From Chara braunii (lineage: Eukaryota > Streptophyta > Charophyceae > Charales > Characeae): 27,030 bases of DNA. Position 1 is the first letter of the stretch; every line of letters starts with the position of its first letter. This document shows, piece by piece, positions 17,111-27,030 of the stretch. The notes under the pieces are model-generated. The model was not told the DNA's origin. It searched no databases and saw nothing but the letters and a program-made list of their open reading frames with translations. The stretch is taken from NCBI GenBank assembly GCA_003427395.1, contig BFEA01000963.1, positions 99,924 through 126,953 on the forward strand, in the 5' to 3' direction. The translations under genes were made by a program, and so were the position numbers.

Positions 17111-17569
17111 AACACCTCGGCCCCCTATCTGCTGGTTCTGCCCTCTTGAAGTGCGTCCCACAGTGTCGTGTCACTGAGTGTGCCCCGTTGGGGTGCGCCC
17201 TTCTGTGCCCTGTTGGAATAGCGCTCCTCAACGTCTCGTAGTCGCTCGCGCCCCACATGAAACGTCCGCTCCTGTCGGTGTCTCGGTGCCTGAAAGTTCG
17301 TTCCGCCTAGTGATCTAGCTCCGACCAAAGGAGCCTTCTTGCTCATGTTCAAGAGGTGCTCCCTCTTTCGGCCTCCTTACCGTGCTTGGTCCGTCCCGCC
17401 CGAGGGAAAGCTCGTTCATCCGGAATCCCGACTGCGCGTGATGGCTCGTTCCGCCGACATTGCGACCGACCAGGTGCGTACGCATGTCCGCCTGAGCGCA
17501 AAGACTGTACCCTTCCCCAGATCCTACCTGTTCGTGTGCGTGTCCTCGTGTCGCACCTTCATCCTTGAC
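17111..17569. other. Non-genic GC-rich stretch between two arrays
   Basis: Nothing was recognised. Base composition resembles the flanking arrays and the gag-pol downstream. Confidence 0.4.
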
Positions 17570-18400
17570 CGCTCACGGGTGCAGCGCGCGTGTGTGTGTG
17601 TTCGCGCTTGCAGCTCTCCCAACACGTCTGGCTATAGCGCGCGGGTGTGTGCTCGTGCCCGCGCTCCCGTGCGCGGTCCCCCTCGCCCGGCTATGCAAGT
17701 GCGCGGGTGCGCAACTTCTCCCCCACTATCCCGCGTGGGTGCGCATACGTGCGCGGAAGCGCGCGACTTCTCCCCGCTTTCCCGTGCGGTGTGCACGACT
17801 GCGCAGCTTTTCCCCACTATTCTCGTGAGGTGCGCGTGCGAACGCCGATGCGCGCGGCTTTCCCCCGCTATCCCTGTGAAGGCGCGTGTGTGTGCGCGGA
17901 TGTCCGCGGCTCGTCAGTCCCCTATCCCTACATAGTGCGCGTGTGCGCGCGGGTGCCCGCGGCTCTCCCCCGCTGTCTTGTGTGGGTACGCGTGTGCGTG
18001 GTGAGTGTGCGCGCTAGATAGCGCGCCCCCTTCCCGACGATGCGCATGTAGATGCGTGTTGCTCGACTCCCCCGTCCGTTCCCGCTAGTGCGCGTGTGAG
18101 CACAATGATGCGCTGATCACCCGACCCGTCCGTTCCTGCCAGCGCATGTGTGAGCACAGTGATGCGCGAATCACCCGACCCGTCCGTTCCTGCCAGCGCA
18201 TGGGTGAGTGCAGCGGTGTGCGCAGCTACCTCGCCCTTCTTCCCGACGCGCGGTTTTGCGCAGTGATGCGCGCAGCTACCTCGCCCGTTTCCGCTAGCGC
18301 GCGGGTATGGTCAATGATGCGCGCGGCTGCCTCATCCGTTTTTGCTGACGCGCACATGAGCACAGTGATGCGCGAATCACCCGTCCGTTCCCGCTAGATC
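17570..18400. repeat. ~50-bp GC-rich minisatellite
   Basis: In the second half the anchor GATGCGC (or GGTGTGCGC) recurs at about 18039, 18107, 18161, 18214, 18264, 18315 and 18366, mostly 50-54 bp apart after the first interval. Each is followed by a CACCCG(AC)CCGTCCGTTCC or CTACCTCGCCC block and a GCTAGCGC-like word. The first half (17690-18000) has a more diverged version with CTCCCCCGCTATCCC-type blocks 41-53 bp apart. GCGCG/GTGTG-rich sequence raises Z-DNA potential. Long plus-strand frames here are repeat artefacts. Confidence 0.8.
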
Positions 18401-19472
18401 GCGAGCGAGCTCGCATGTGTGTGCTTGTGCACTCCGCTTGCTCTCTCCCTCTCCCGGATCGTGCGCAAAGGTGAGCGTTCGTGCGTATGCCAGTGCGTGC
18501 TGCCTACCAGCCCACGTTCTTGTCTCGGACACAGAGGAGTGCGCACGTACTCGCTGCCTGTGCGCGCTGCTTACCAGTACGCCCTTTACCCGTGCTTGCA
18601 CGAAGCCCCCCTCCTCCGTGCGTCTCCCCGGAAGTGTCTCGTCCAGGCTTCAGCCAAGTCGAGCGTGCGGGAGCCGTCCCGTGCGTGCTTTCTCCTGCGC
18701 CTATCCTGTGCATGCGAGCAGTGTGCTCCCGTTCGTGCACGTGCGAAGTGTCCCCCGTCCGGAGCCCTGTTCGGCTTTTAAAGTTTGCAGGGATCCTCCC
18801 CTCGGTCCCGTCGCTCTTCGGGCCTGCACCCATGTTGCAGCGCCCCGGTACCGGACCTTTGTCCGACCCTAATTGGGCCCCCGAAGGGTTTTTGTCGAGG
18901 AGGGCCTTTTTGTCGGGAACCGGGCCTTTTGCAGCGCCCAAGTACTGGACCTATCTCCGAACCTGCCCCAGGCCTATCTCGGCCTTGGTGGTCCCCACTC
19001 ATAAGTGGTACCAGCCCCCCTTGTGAAAGTCACGCAGGCCCGCCCAAAACTCTAGGCCGGGAGGCCCATCTCTGAGCCCTAGGCCCGCACCCTTCTCCTC
19101 TTAGTGTCGAGGCCCCCGCGTAGGCCCGATCCCACCGCTTGTTCACGCAGGGTGTTCTTGAGAATTTGGTTACTCGGGGCAACTTCGGACACCACCGTCG
19201 CTTAGGACGTCCGTAGCCTCACGATAAACGCCCGGCGCCTCTGTTCCCTCGACTATTCCACCGACCTTTAGTATCATTCCGACCTTTCGCGGCCGCGCCC
19301 CCTTGTCCGACCCCTCGGCAGTTGTCCGCAGTGGTAGCCTCTTTGTGTTCGTCGACAGCTTACGTCTTAGGCTCTTTCCGCAAAGATACCGTTGTTCAAT
19401 GCTCGAGCCCTGCTCAAACTGAGCGTCGTAGCCCGGTCACTCATTCCGTCAACCTATCGCGACATTTTTCCC
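18401..19472. other. Presumed 5' LTR/leader region of the Ty3/gypsy element
   Basis: No gene is supported. By position, just upstream of gag, this should contain leader and perhaps the LTR. TGGTACCAG at 19007-19015 resembles the start of an initiator-methionine primer-binding site (normally TGGTATCAG), but the following bases do not fit well. I could not define LTR ends or find a second LTR copy. CGGGCCTTTT-GCAGCGCCC-type words repeat around 18836 and 18921. Confidence 0.4.
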
Positions 19473-21447
19473 ATGGCCAGTGAGCCCCTGCCAGGTAGAA
19501 ACCAACAAATGGGAACCTCGTTGCGCGCCCTTGTAAAAGGAAGTAAAGGGCGGCGTAGGGCTGGAGCCGCCCGACAGCGTGCCGGCGAACCAAGGCCATC
19601 AGCCGCTGGGGGATCTCAACTCCAAGACGCTGCCTGTCCTTCATCTCCTGGCTCCCAGTCCGGGTCCCCAGTCCTCCGACAGGGTGGCCAGGACGGAGCT
19701 TCCTCCTCCGCTGCCCCCGACCCAGCCATCTTGGTGACCGTCCACGCCCCTAGCTCGACGACCGCCACGAGTCAGGCCCTCCCTCAGTCTACGGGCGCAC
19801 CCGCCCAGATTCCGACCACTACGACCATGGGACCACCACCCGCTACCATGGTCTCATCTTTTCCGGGTGCCCCGCTTCTTCCTCCCCTTCGCACGACCGC
19901 AGCGCCAGGCTCTTCCCCCTCTGGGATGCCCCGCGCCGCCCGTGCGTCCACCTCCCCCACTCTCCCTCCTGCCACTCCTCGCTCGATCTACGTCCAACGT
20001 CTCGAGGACAAGCTTGCCCAAATCCGGGCCGACCTCGCCCTCTTACGCCTTCAGTCACCCCCACCCTCACAGGTGGCTGCACCTTCGGGCGCACCCCCTC
20101 CTTCGTCTACCCTTCCAGTTCCCTCGCTCTGCACCCTATCCAGCCCCATCCTACCTTTTTCATACTCCCGCGGTTGCTGCGACCTCTTCTACCGCAGCTC
20201 CCTCGCAGCCTGCCGCTGTTGCCCCCGCCGCTCCCCCATGCGGCCCGGGCGCACAGTCAGCTGCGCCCCTTTCTCCAGGACTTGCGCCGACTTACTCAGC
20301 CCTTGCACAAGCCTCTGCTGCTCGATCCCCTCACCGCCAAAATGCTGGCGCACCACTCGTCCGCTTGACGGGCATTGCCTTGTATGACAGTACAAGCATA
20401 CGGGTGTCTCGGTGGCTACAGTCTGCCACCCGCACCCTCCAGCTCATGGGCGCCCCACCCGACACGTGGGTGGATCACCTCTCCACGCTCTTGCGTGGCG
20501 GTCCTTTTGACGCCTGGGAGGATTTCTATGCTTACTCCCTTCATGCGGGTCGGACTTCGACCTTCATGGATTTCCAGGCGTTCCTCGAGGATCGCTTCGG
20601 AGCCCGGCATGACGTGACTGACGTCTTCGAGCATGTCGTCACTACACACTGGTCCGGCTCTGGTGGCGCTACCGACCTGGATCGCCACATCCAGGTCTTT
20701 CAGGACGCTTGCCTCATTTGTGACGTGGCGTTCCTCCCCGAGGTTGCCCTTATCGATCGTTTCTTGGCCATCCTTCCGCTCGAGTACCGCTCTGAGTTAT
20801 GGCGATACGAGTTCACATCGGCCCCGCAGGCTTACGAGGCCGCCAGGGACCTTCAGCGGATGCGGGGGCGTCTTCACCCCGCCTCCTCCTCCCAGCCTCA
20901 GCGTACTGGCTACGCCTCCTCCTCCTCGCACGACACTTCCCAGCGCCGTTCCCCTTTCCGCGGTCGTCCCCACCGTTCCGCGCAGCAGGGCCGCCACTTC
21001 TCGCGTCGCTTCAGCGCGCTCGAGTATGGTGAGCAGGACGCTGGTGCCCCGCTGTCGCCAGAGGGTAACCATAGCGACGACCTCGACCTCGGCGAGGCCG
21101 TCCATCACCACCTGGAGGACTCTACTCTCCCTATGGCCAAGCGCCTCCAGCTCATCCTCTCCGCCCTCTCCTGGGCACGCAGCCGCCCCGGTCACGCTGG
21201 CTCGTCGCCCCCCGAGGTTCCTCAGCAGGACCTCCCTCAGGGCTTTGTCCCTCCTCGCGGTGTCCTTTCCGCTGAGGAGCGCACGGCTATTTTGGGCCGG
21301 CGTGGGTGCTTGCGCTGCTGCCAGGACGGTCATACCTCCTCATGGTGCCCTTATACCACCGCCCTCGACCGCCACTACACTGACCTTTCCCGCCAGCGTC
21401 GTGCTCAGTCCCCCTCCGGCGCCTCACATCCCCGCGGTGACTCCTAG
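19473..21447 (+). pseudogene. gag: Ty3/gypsy gag with CCHC zinc knuckle, one frameshift
   Basis: Gag forms the virus-like particle that packages element RNA in the cytoplasm. The start chosen is the ATG at 19473 (context CCCATGGCC). The N-terminal ~190 residues are Pro/Ser/Ala-rich and end in a short coiled-coil-like stretch (YVQRLEDKLAQIRADLALL). Somewhere in 20056-20130 the coding frame shifts by one base, because the plausible sequence continues in the next frame (AVAATSSTAAPSQPAAVAPA). The capsid-like retrotransposon gag domain follows, with WVDHLSTLLRGGPFDAWEDF and FQAFLEDRFG near 20467-20605. A basic Arg/Ser/His-rich linker comes next, then a perfect C-x2-C-x4-H-x4-C knuckle at 21307-21348 (CLRCCQDGHTSSWC), and a TAG stop at 21445. 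The frameshift most likely reflects decay. Confidence 0.85.
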
Positions 21448-22280
21448 CTACGGTGCAGTGTACACCTGCGCCCTCCTCAGTAGCCGGCTTCCCAACATCC
21501 CCGTTGCGGTTTGCCTCTCTCGCTACTGGAGTTGAGGCCTCGCAGGACCCGACGGAGTGTACTCAGCCCTCTGTCGCAGTACCGTCCGGCGTCTGCGCCT
21601 CCGCAGACCACCATCTCCCCTTCTACCCCTCAGCAACTACCGACGCGTCGAGCCATTCGCTCAGCCCATTATAGCGAGCAACTCGCTACCCTCGAGGACG
21701 TCGTGTCCTCTTTTCTGGACTTGAACATGCTCCAGGCTCGTCAGGAGCGACTCACCCTCCATGTCGCTGCACTGCGTCGCCTTCTCACCATCCTCTCTGA
21801 CCCTGATCGCACCCTCCCGATCATCCCAGTACGACTGGGGATCTCCACGATGGTGTACTCAGCATTGTGAGATTCTGGTTCTCAGGGCGACTTCATTCAC
21901 CTACGTGTGGTGAAAGAAGCGTGCTTACCCACGACAGGGTCTCCGACTCCCATCTTTGTGACCCTAGGGGATGACAAGACCCAACGCTTCTTCGATCAGA
22001 CGGTCACCGACCTCCCTTTCTTCCTCACTCTCGAGCCGACTGATCGCTTTGTGGCGTCTCGTCGGTTCCGCAACACCGAGGCCGATTGGGCGACCAACAC
22101 TCTTGTTCTCAAAACGAAATGTGGACAGACGTATCGCGTACCTTTCATAGGTACCAATGCGACACCACGCCCTGATCCTCCTCCCCCGAAGCCTTTCGTG
22201 CCTATACCATCTCCTTCTATCACTGTCACCTCGCCTCGACAGTTCGCCACTTCATCCTACAGGACGACGTTACCTTCTTT
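21448..22280 (+). pseudogene. Ty3/gypsy linker and aspartic protease region, damaged
   Basis: The protease matures the Gag-Pol polyprotein. Between gag and protease the frame changes; sections around 21450-21640 and 21640-21867 read in different frames. A TGA at 21868-21870 falls immediately before the catalytic motif DSGS (21871-21882), which continues QGDFIHLRVV. The following ~125 residues (PIFVTLGDDKTQRFF, VTDLPFFLTLEP, ADWATNTLVL) have the layout of a retropepsin fold in Ty3/gypsy elements. Another one-base shift around 22200-22250 moves the frame into that of the reverse transcriptase. CGA would fit the TGA position, but the ancestral residue is unknown. Deliberate stop-codon readthrough is possible in principle and unlikely given the other damage. 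Confidence 0.75.
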
Positions 22281-24290
22281 ATGGTAAACGTGACGGATCT
22301 CTTACACTATGATCCACCCTGTCCCGATGCCGAGCTCATTCCTCTGGAGCCAGATCCTCCTTCTGTCTTCATGACTCCCATCTCTACTTCCCACCCTCCG
22401 TCGTCCGTCGAGTCCACCCCACCGTCCCGCGCTGATGCTTACACTGAGGAACTCGCACGTTATACGGCTGACTTGGAGCCCGCAGTTCGTGACCTCATTC
22501 GAGAGTACCACGACATTTTCCCATCGTCGTTCTCGTACGCCGGCATCCCACCGATGCGCGACGTCGAGCAATCCATCCAGCTTGTGCCTGGCTATCGTGT
22601 TCACCACCAGACACCCTACAGACTCTCGATCCCCGAGGCCACCGAACTCAAGCGTCAGCTTGAGGAGCTCTTGAGACTGGGTTTCATTAAACCCAACAAA
22701 TCCCCGTGGGGTGCACCCGTTCTCTTTGCTCGCAAAGCGGATGGAACTCTCCGTCTCTGCATCGACTATCACGGTCTCAACCGCTACACGGTTAAGAACA
22801 GCTACCCCATGCCTCGTTCCGATGAGCTGTTCGACCGCCTAGCAGGCAACCGCTTCTTTATGAAGATTGATCTTCGTAGCGGTTACCATCAGATCCGCGT
22901 CACTGCAGCGGACCAGCCGAAGACAGCGTTCCGATCGTGCTTCGGCCACTACGAGTTTACGGTGATACCATTCGGCCTCACCAACGCACCCGCTACCTTC
23001 CAGAGGGCGATGAACAACATCTTCAGGGACATCCTGGAGCAGTACGTTCTCGTCTACCTCGACGATATCCTGCTCTACAGTCGTTTTCTTGAGGAGCGCC
23101 TCAGACACCTCCGCGACATCCTTGACCGCTTGCGCAGACATGGTTTCTACGCCAAGCTGAGCAAGTGCCGCTTTGCCCAGCACAAAGTGAATTTCTTAGG
23201 ACACTATATGTCTGACCAGGGTCTCCACACGGACGACGCGAAGATTATTGCTTTTGCGGAGTGACCCGTCCCCACATCCGCCAAGCAGCTTCGCAGCTTC
23301 CTAGGCCTTACCAGCTACTATAGTAATTTCATCCAGGGATACGCTAGGTATTCCTACGTCCTCACTTCCACCCTCCTCCGGAAGAACCCACCCTGGGCTT
23401 GGGCACCCCTCCACGAGGACGCCTTCCGTACCCTAAAAAAGGTGGTGACATGCGCACCGGTTCTTTACCTACCCGATTTTGATCGCTTTTTCATCCTTAC
23501 CACCGATGCGTCAGACTTTGCTGTAGGAGCAGTGCTTTCTCATATTTTTTCCTCCTCCCCTGATTCCTCTCATCCTCGTATCCCTTGTTTCCCACCCCAT
23601 ACCCCTACCACTGCCTCCCGCCTGACGCCTACTCGTCCAGCTACTGACGAGCCTTCTATTGACTATTCTCTTACCATCGCCGAGGACGGCACTGTCGAGT
23701 CTCGCTCAGGTGATTGTCCGATAGCCTTCTACTTTCATCAGCTTCTTCCCGCCGAGATAAACTACACTGTTGATGAACGTGAGGTTCTCGCAGTAGTTTA
23801 TGTCGCTCGGCACTGGCGCCACTACCTGCACGGGGCACCATTCACGGTGCGCACGGACAACTCTGTTGTCCAGGCTTTTCTGACAAAACCGAAGCTCACT
23901 CCTCGACAGGCTTGCTGGTGGCGCGACCTATCCGAGTTTAGTTTCACCACTGAGCACATCAAGGGTGAGGGTAATCGGATCGCAAGTGCCTTATCCCGGC
24001 GCCCTGACCACGACCTGGAGCAGATCCAGCTCTCTTCCATCTCGATCACCACCGTACACCACTCGGTGATCGACGAGTTTCGCACTCAGTACCGCCACTG
24101 CCCCGACTATCGCGACATCCACGCGACCCTTCGGAGTGACAAGGCTGTCCCAAACTACTCTCTCGGGGACAACAGTCTTGTGTACTGGCATGGTTCACAG
24201 GGCACCAGAGAGCCCCGTATATGCGTTCCCTCCACTGGACAGCTATGTGTCCGAGCAGTAGCAGAGTTCCATGACCAGGCAACCGCCGGG
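22281..24290 (+). pseudogene. pol: Ty3/gypsy reverse transcriptase, RNase H and start of integrase
   Basis: Reverse transcriptase copies element RNA into DNA, and RNase H removes the RNA strand. RT motifs in order: IKPNKSPWGAPVLFARK, LRLCIDYHGLNRYT, FFMKIDLRSGYHQIRV, TAFRSCFGHYEFTVIPFGL, then the catalytic YLDD at 23055-23066 and FLGHYMS. A TGA at 23262-23264 sits where Ty3/gypsy elements carry Trp (AE-W-P). The connection (KQLRSFLGLTSYY) and RNase H follow in the same frame: Asp in TTDASD (23505), Glu in VDEREVLAVV, Asp in VRTDN. About 58 residues (23544-23717), Ser/Thr/Pro-rich then acidic, are inserted after the first RNase H strand, compared with typical family members. After a spacer, the integrase HHCC finger begins (LCVRAVAEFHDQATAG) and breaks off at ~24290, where a dispersed repeat starts. 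Confidence 0.92.
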
Positions 24291-24297
24291 TGGTGCT

Positions 24298-24577
24298 CCG
24301 CCAGAGATAGAGATGGTGATGGAGGAAAAAGGGGGAGCGAGATGGCACAGCGCAGCTCCCACGCTAGACTCCAACCCACGTACTCCAAACTGTGCGAATG
24401 CAGAATGAGCCCAAAAACAGACAATTGCTAGGGTATACCCCAGCGGACTGACGGGACTGGACTGGACTGACTGGCACCGACAGAGGTACCAGCCTGGACT
24501 GGACTGCCCCGAATACAACATAGGGTTGTGAGGAAAGGCCAAGGGGCTGGTCACAGGCCAACCAGAGGTCCGCTACA
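24298..24577 (+). repeat. ~280-bp dispersed repeat, copy B, at the integrase breakpoint
   Basis: Inverted counterpart of 13686-13964 (shared blocks CCGCCAGAGATAGAGATGG, CAGAATGAGCCCAAAAACAG, GGACTGGACTG, AACCAGAGGTCCGCTACA). It begins within ~10 bp of the point where integrase homology stops, adding ~45 unrelated codons to the pol frame before a TAG at 24429. No tRNA-like head and no A tail. No target duplication was identified, perhaps because the other side has been rearranged. Confidence 0.85.
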
Positions 24578-25269
24578 CGATCCTCGGCCTGTGATGGATC
24601 GCCTAGATACAAACACGCTTCTGCCAAGAAGCGGAACTCTACCAAAGAAAAAGAAAACCTGAGTAGTCTAGGATGCGGAGCAAGCTCCATGTTGGGTCCA
24701 TGCGATGCAACCTAGAATAGAATTTGTCACAAAATAGCAATGTCACAACTTACAGCCTAAGTGAATCAAAAGCAACTAACTAGCATACATGTCCTAGGAA
24801 AGCAGAAAGTAATGAGAGCTAGGTCCTAGAATGTTGGAGGCCGTAGCCTTAGTATGGAAACAGCTGACTAGTGTATAGTCCTAAGAACAGCAAAAACAGA
24901 ACAACTAAATCCTAGAAATGTGAGAGGCAGTAGCCTCCGTCTGAGAGCAACAAGCATCACAAGTGAACCATATGTCACATGAGAAGTGTGTCGCAAACCA
25001 AAAGGTGGGATGGTCTCTGAGGATGGCGAATGCAGCCTAGGGGTCGAAAACTCCTAAGAGCATCCACACATAGTGACAGGGGGAACACATGTCATCAGGC
25101 TCGATGAGGGTAGGGAACTGGGAGCGAACAAAACCAATGACCCTAACAGATAGACCATCAGGGTGGGTAATGCTCGACTAAAGGGGTGACCGCTATGGAG
25201 GATCGACCATGCAAGGGAACAAGGGAGCCTGGTATACTGGGTGCATCTAGATGAAGCATGCAAGGCTGC
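24578..25269 (-). other. 3' untranslated/LTR region of the minus-strand chromovirus fragment
   Basis: It lies directly downstream of the chromodomain tail on the minus strand, so 3' UTR and LTR are expected. I could not identify a polypurine tract or LTR ends. It contains an imperfect ~90-bp direct repeat (see 24765-24950). No host gene was seen. Confidence 0.45.
24765..24950 (-). repeat. Imperfect ~90-bp tandem repeat in the 3' region
   Basis: On the minus strand, GAGGCTACTGCCTCTCACAT then TTCTAGGATTTAG (from ~24946) is echoed by AGGCTACGGCCTCCAACAT then TCTAGGACCTAG (from ~24849). Both are followed by a T-rich stretch, CT-TAGGAC or CCTAGGACATG, CTAGT and AGCTG/AGTTG. Similarity is roughly 70% by eye. 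Such duplications are common in LTR U3 regions. Confidence 0.6.
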
Positions 25270-26645
25270 CTAACAAGAGTACTGACAAGTGAAAGACGTG
25301 GGAAGGTAAGTCAGAGTCAAATTCTCGTATCGAGCAGGATGACGACAAGTGCGTTGTGGACGCTCAGAAGCATCTGGCTGCTGCTGAAGGTCTGCCTCAG
25401 ATGGAGCAGGCTCGACTTAAGCGGTCTCCTCAGTCGGGGGAGAAGGAGGAGGGTCAGTGGGCTGAGGAGGAGAAGTGAACCCAGCACGATGAGCACGATC
25501 ATAAGCACGCACCAACATGCGAGCGTGCTGCAAGTGCTCGAGGGGCTCCCAGGTAGCCTCTTCATCAGGGTAACCTTTCCAACGTACGAGATACTCGACG
25601 TGGGTGGGGTTGTCGTCGGTGACTCGACGACCAATGATGTCTGAAACGAGGAACTCCTTGTGGCCGTCCACCATGATGGGTGGCGGGCGCTCGTATGGTC
25701 GTCCAGCGAAACGCTCAGACGGTCTGTGGTAAGGACGCAGTAACGAGACGTGGTAGACATTGTGCACACGAGCCTGGCGTAGGTAGTCGGCCAGCTTCAC
25801 ACGGAAGCTGACCGGGCTAGATGTCGTATCAGAACTGATGGCCTGGAGGATGTGGCATAGGTCAAAGAAGCGATGCCGAAACTTGCGAAGCGTGTCCGCT
25901 TCGAGCTGTAAGTGGCGGGCGTCGATAAGCACATCATCACCGACTTTGAATGGATGGTCCATCCTCGATCGGTTCGCACGTGCTACCATGCGAGTCTAGG
26001 AAGCGGCTATGTGCTCATATGCGGTCTTCATGATCGACGTCATGTGTGCAACCCAATCGTCCAGCGCGGGACAACTCGTATCGGGGTGCATGTGTGACGG
26101 TCGAAGGAAGTCCACGGGGACACGAGGGTGATAGTCGAGGTCGCAATAGTAAGGCGACATCCCCTTGACTGGCGAGACGGCGTGGTTGTAGGCTATCTCC
26201 GCGTGGGTAAGATGGAGATCCCACTGCTCGTCGTCACGAACAATCTTTCAGATAATATCTCTGAGAGTCATGTTCGTGACCTCGGTCTGACCATCAGTCT
26301 GGGGATGGTAAGACGAGGAGAAGCGGAGCTGGGTGTCGTAAACCTCGTGGAATCGTCACCAGAATCGGCTGGTAAAGCGCGGGTCACGGTCACATATGAT
26401 GCTCAGAGGTAAGCCGTGGTCACACATGACTCGGTCAAACACGATGTCGGCGCCCTCACGTGCACTGATGGCATAGTGACACTGAACAAAGCGTGCACGC
26501 TTCGTGAAGCGGTCGACGATGAACATGATAGCATTAAGATCGTGGGGGGTCGGAGGACGAAGAGGACCGATAAAGTCCATCGAGATGCACTGCCAACTTC
26601 CCTCAGGGATAGGAAGAGGCTGGAGCCTATGAATCCCCGTCAGCG
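25270..26645 (-). pseudogene. pol: Chromovirus integrase core and chromodomain, opposite orientation
   Basis: One minus-strand frame runs from GIHRLQPLPIPEGSW (~26640) to the C-terminal tail. Integrase core: first Asp in SMDFIGP, IVDRFTKRARF, second Asp in CDRDPRF, and catalytic Glu in HPQTDGQTEVTN, all present. The barrel follows (FKVGDDVLIDARHL), then HNVYHVSLLRPYH. A good chromodomain comes last: EFLVSDIIGRR, HVEYLVRWKGYPDEEATWEP, EHLQHARMLV. Chromodomains bind modified histone tails and bias integration. In-frame stops lie at 26356-26358 (TGA), 26248-26250 (TGA), 25996-25998 (TAG) and 25417-25419 (TAA). Past the last stop, a basic tail (RPQRTCRHPARYEN) continues to a stop at 25270, so TAA may be a mutated CAA. 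The integrase zinc finger, RT and gag are absent on this strand. It complements the plus-strand element, which lacks exactly these parts. Confidence 0.9.
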
Positions 26646-27030
26646 GCGGCCAAGCGCGGCCGAATCCGCGGACGTGGCCAGACCGCCGACCCCGCGGACG
26701 CGTCCGAGCGGACGCGCAGCTTTGAAGCCACGTGGCGGCCAATGGGGAGGGGGGTTGGGGATTCGGGAAGCGCCATGGGGCGGCGCAACCCCAGCCCCAC
26801 CCCCTCGAACAAAAAAAAATAAAAAAAAAATAAATTTTTGGTTGGGGGGGTCGGGTGAGTGAAGGTATTTCAAAAAAAAAAAAACAGCGTTTTTTAACTT
26901 TTTTTTTCTTTTTTCGTTGATTGATTGATTGATTGATTGATTGATTAGCCCCACAGGCGCGCACACACACACACACACATAGGTAGGATTGTATATTTCC
27001 ATGTTCTAACGGAAAATTCATTCGATTTTT
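26646..27030. other. GC-rich segment followed by simple repeats
   Basis: 26646-26800 is very GC-rich (CCGCGGACGCGTCCG-type palindromes, GGGGTTGGGG/CCCCAGCCCC arms) and starts where integrase homology stops. Then come A/T runs (26811-26912), (TTGA)n at 26917-26946 and (AC)n at ~26961-26979. The frame that joins this DNA to the integrase is accidental. No gene was seen. Confidence 0.7.

Noticed and set aside
16603-17258. Minus-strand open frames of 170-174 codons
   Set aside because: Two overlapping frames are open together and translate to short repeated Gly/Thr/Lys/Arg motifs, as expected from a tandem repeat without stops.
19007-19015. TGGTACCAG as primer-binding site of the gypsy element
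   Set aside because: It differs from the initiator-tRNA site within 9 bases and the following bases do not match; without LTR ends the position cannot be tested.
17339-19026. Plus-strand open frames of 120-198 codons
   Set aside because: GC-rich minisatellite; several frames are open at once and the peptides are Arg/Cys/Ala/Ser-rich without domain features.
20633-21535. Overlapping 300-codon plus-strand frame inside gag
   Set aside because: It is the shadow of the gag frame; the other frame carries the capsid-like domain and CCHC knuckle.
26646-27021. N-terminal extension of the minus-strand integrase frame
   Set aside because: The open frame continues through A/T runs and microsatellites only by chance; integrase similarity starts at about 26640.

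Overview
This is a eukaryotic nuclear window packed with repeats and decayed transposable elements. It shows no bacterial-style operons. The best taxonomic clue is a U6 snRNA copy (4747-4842, minus strand) whose 3' half follows the land-plant/streptophyte form (ATCGAGAAATGGTCCAAATT) rather than the animal form. Together with chromodomain-bearing Ty3/gypsy elements, large non-coding stretches and long microsatellites, this suggests a streptophyte; a charophyte alga such as Chara is my guess, not a demonstrated assignment.

Layout. 1-4070: simple repeats, an unusual minisatellite whose 16-bp core occurs in both orientations (1053-1710), a degenerate GCCTTGCTGCC tract, a decayed hammerhead-ribozyme-like motif (2756-2802) and unassigned sequence. 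4075-4342: a MITE-like element with perfect 23-bp inverted ends. 4508-4588: a possible internal exon. 4704-4859: a U6 retropseudogene with a poly(A) tail and 17-bp target-site duplication. 6152-8870 (minus): the integrase-to-chromodomain end of a Ty3/gypsy element (element 2), interrupted by a 1,148-bp insertion with an 8-bp target duplication. 9421-12424: an inverted pair of a hairpin-bearing repeat, simple repeats, a possible last exon of a host gene (10798-10932) and a tiny A-tailed retroposon (11409-11486). 12179-12222 contains ambiguous bases. 12964-13685 (minus): the 3' end of a LINE ORF2. 13686-14124: a repeat with a tRNA-like Pol III promoter beside it. 14451-18400: hairpins, pyrimidine-rich DNA and three kinds of GC-rich or AT-rich tandem arrays.

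19473-24290 (plus): a long, damaged Ty3/gypsy gag-pol (CCHC gag, DSG protease, YLDD reverse transcriptase, RNase H with a ~58-residue insert, start of the integrase zinc finger). It stops inside the integrase. The missing downstream half (integrase core, chromodomain, tail) lies just beyond in the opposite orientation (26645-25270, minus). This reads as one chromovirus broken by a ~2-kb inversion, although two separate elements are not excluded.

No intact host protein gene can be demonstrated. All retroelement reading frames carry nonsense codons or frameshifts, and nearly all of the nonsense codons can be explained by C-to-T change, as expected for methylated, silenced copies. I did not find a coherent novel gene system; the noteworthy items are structural.
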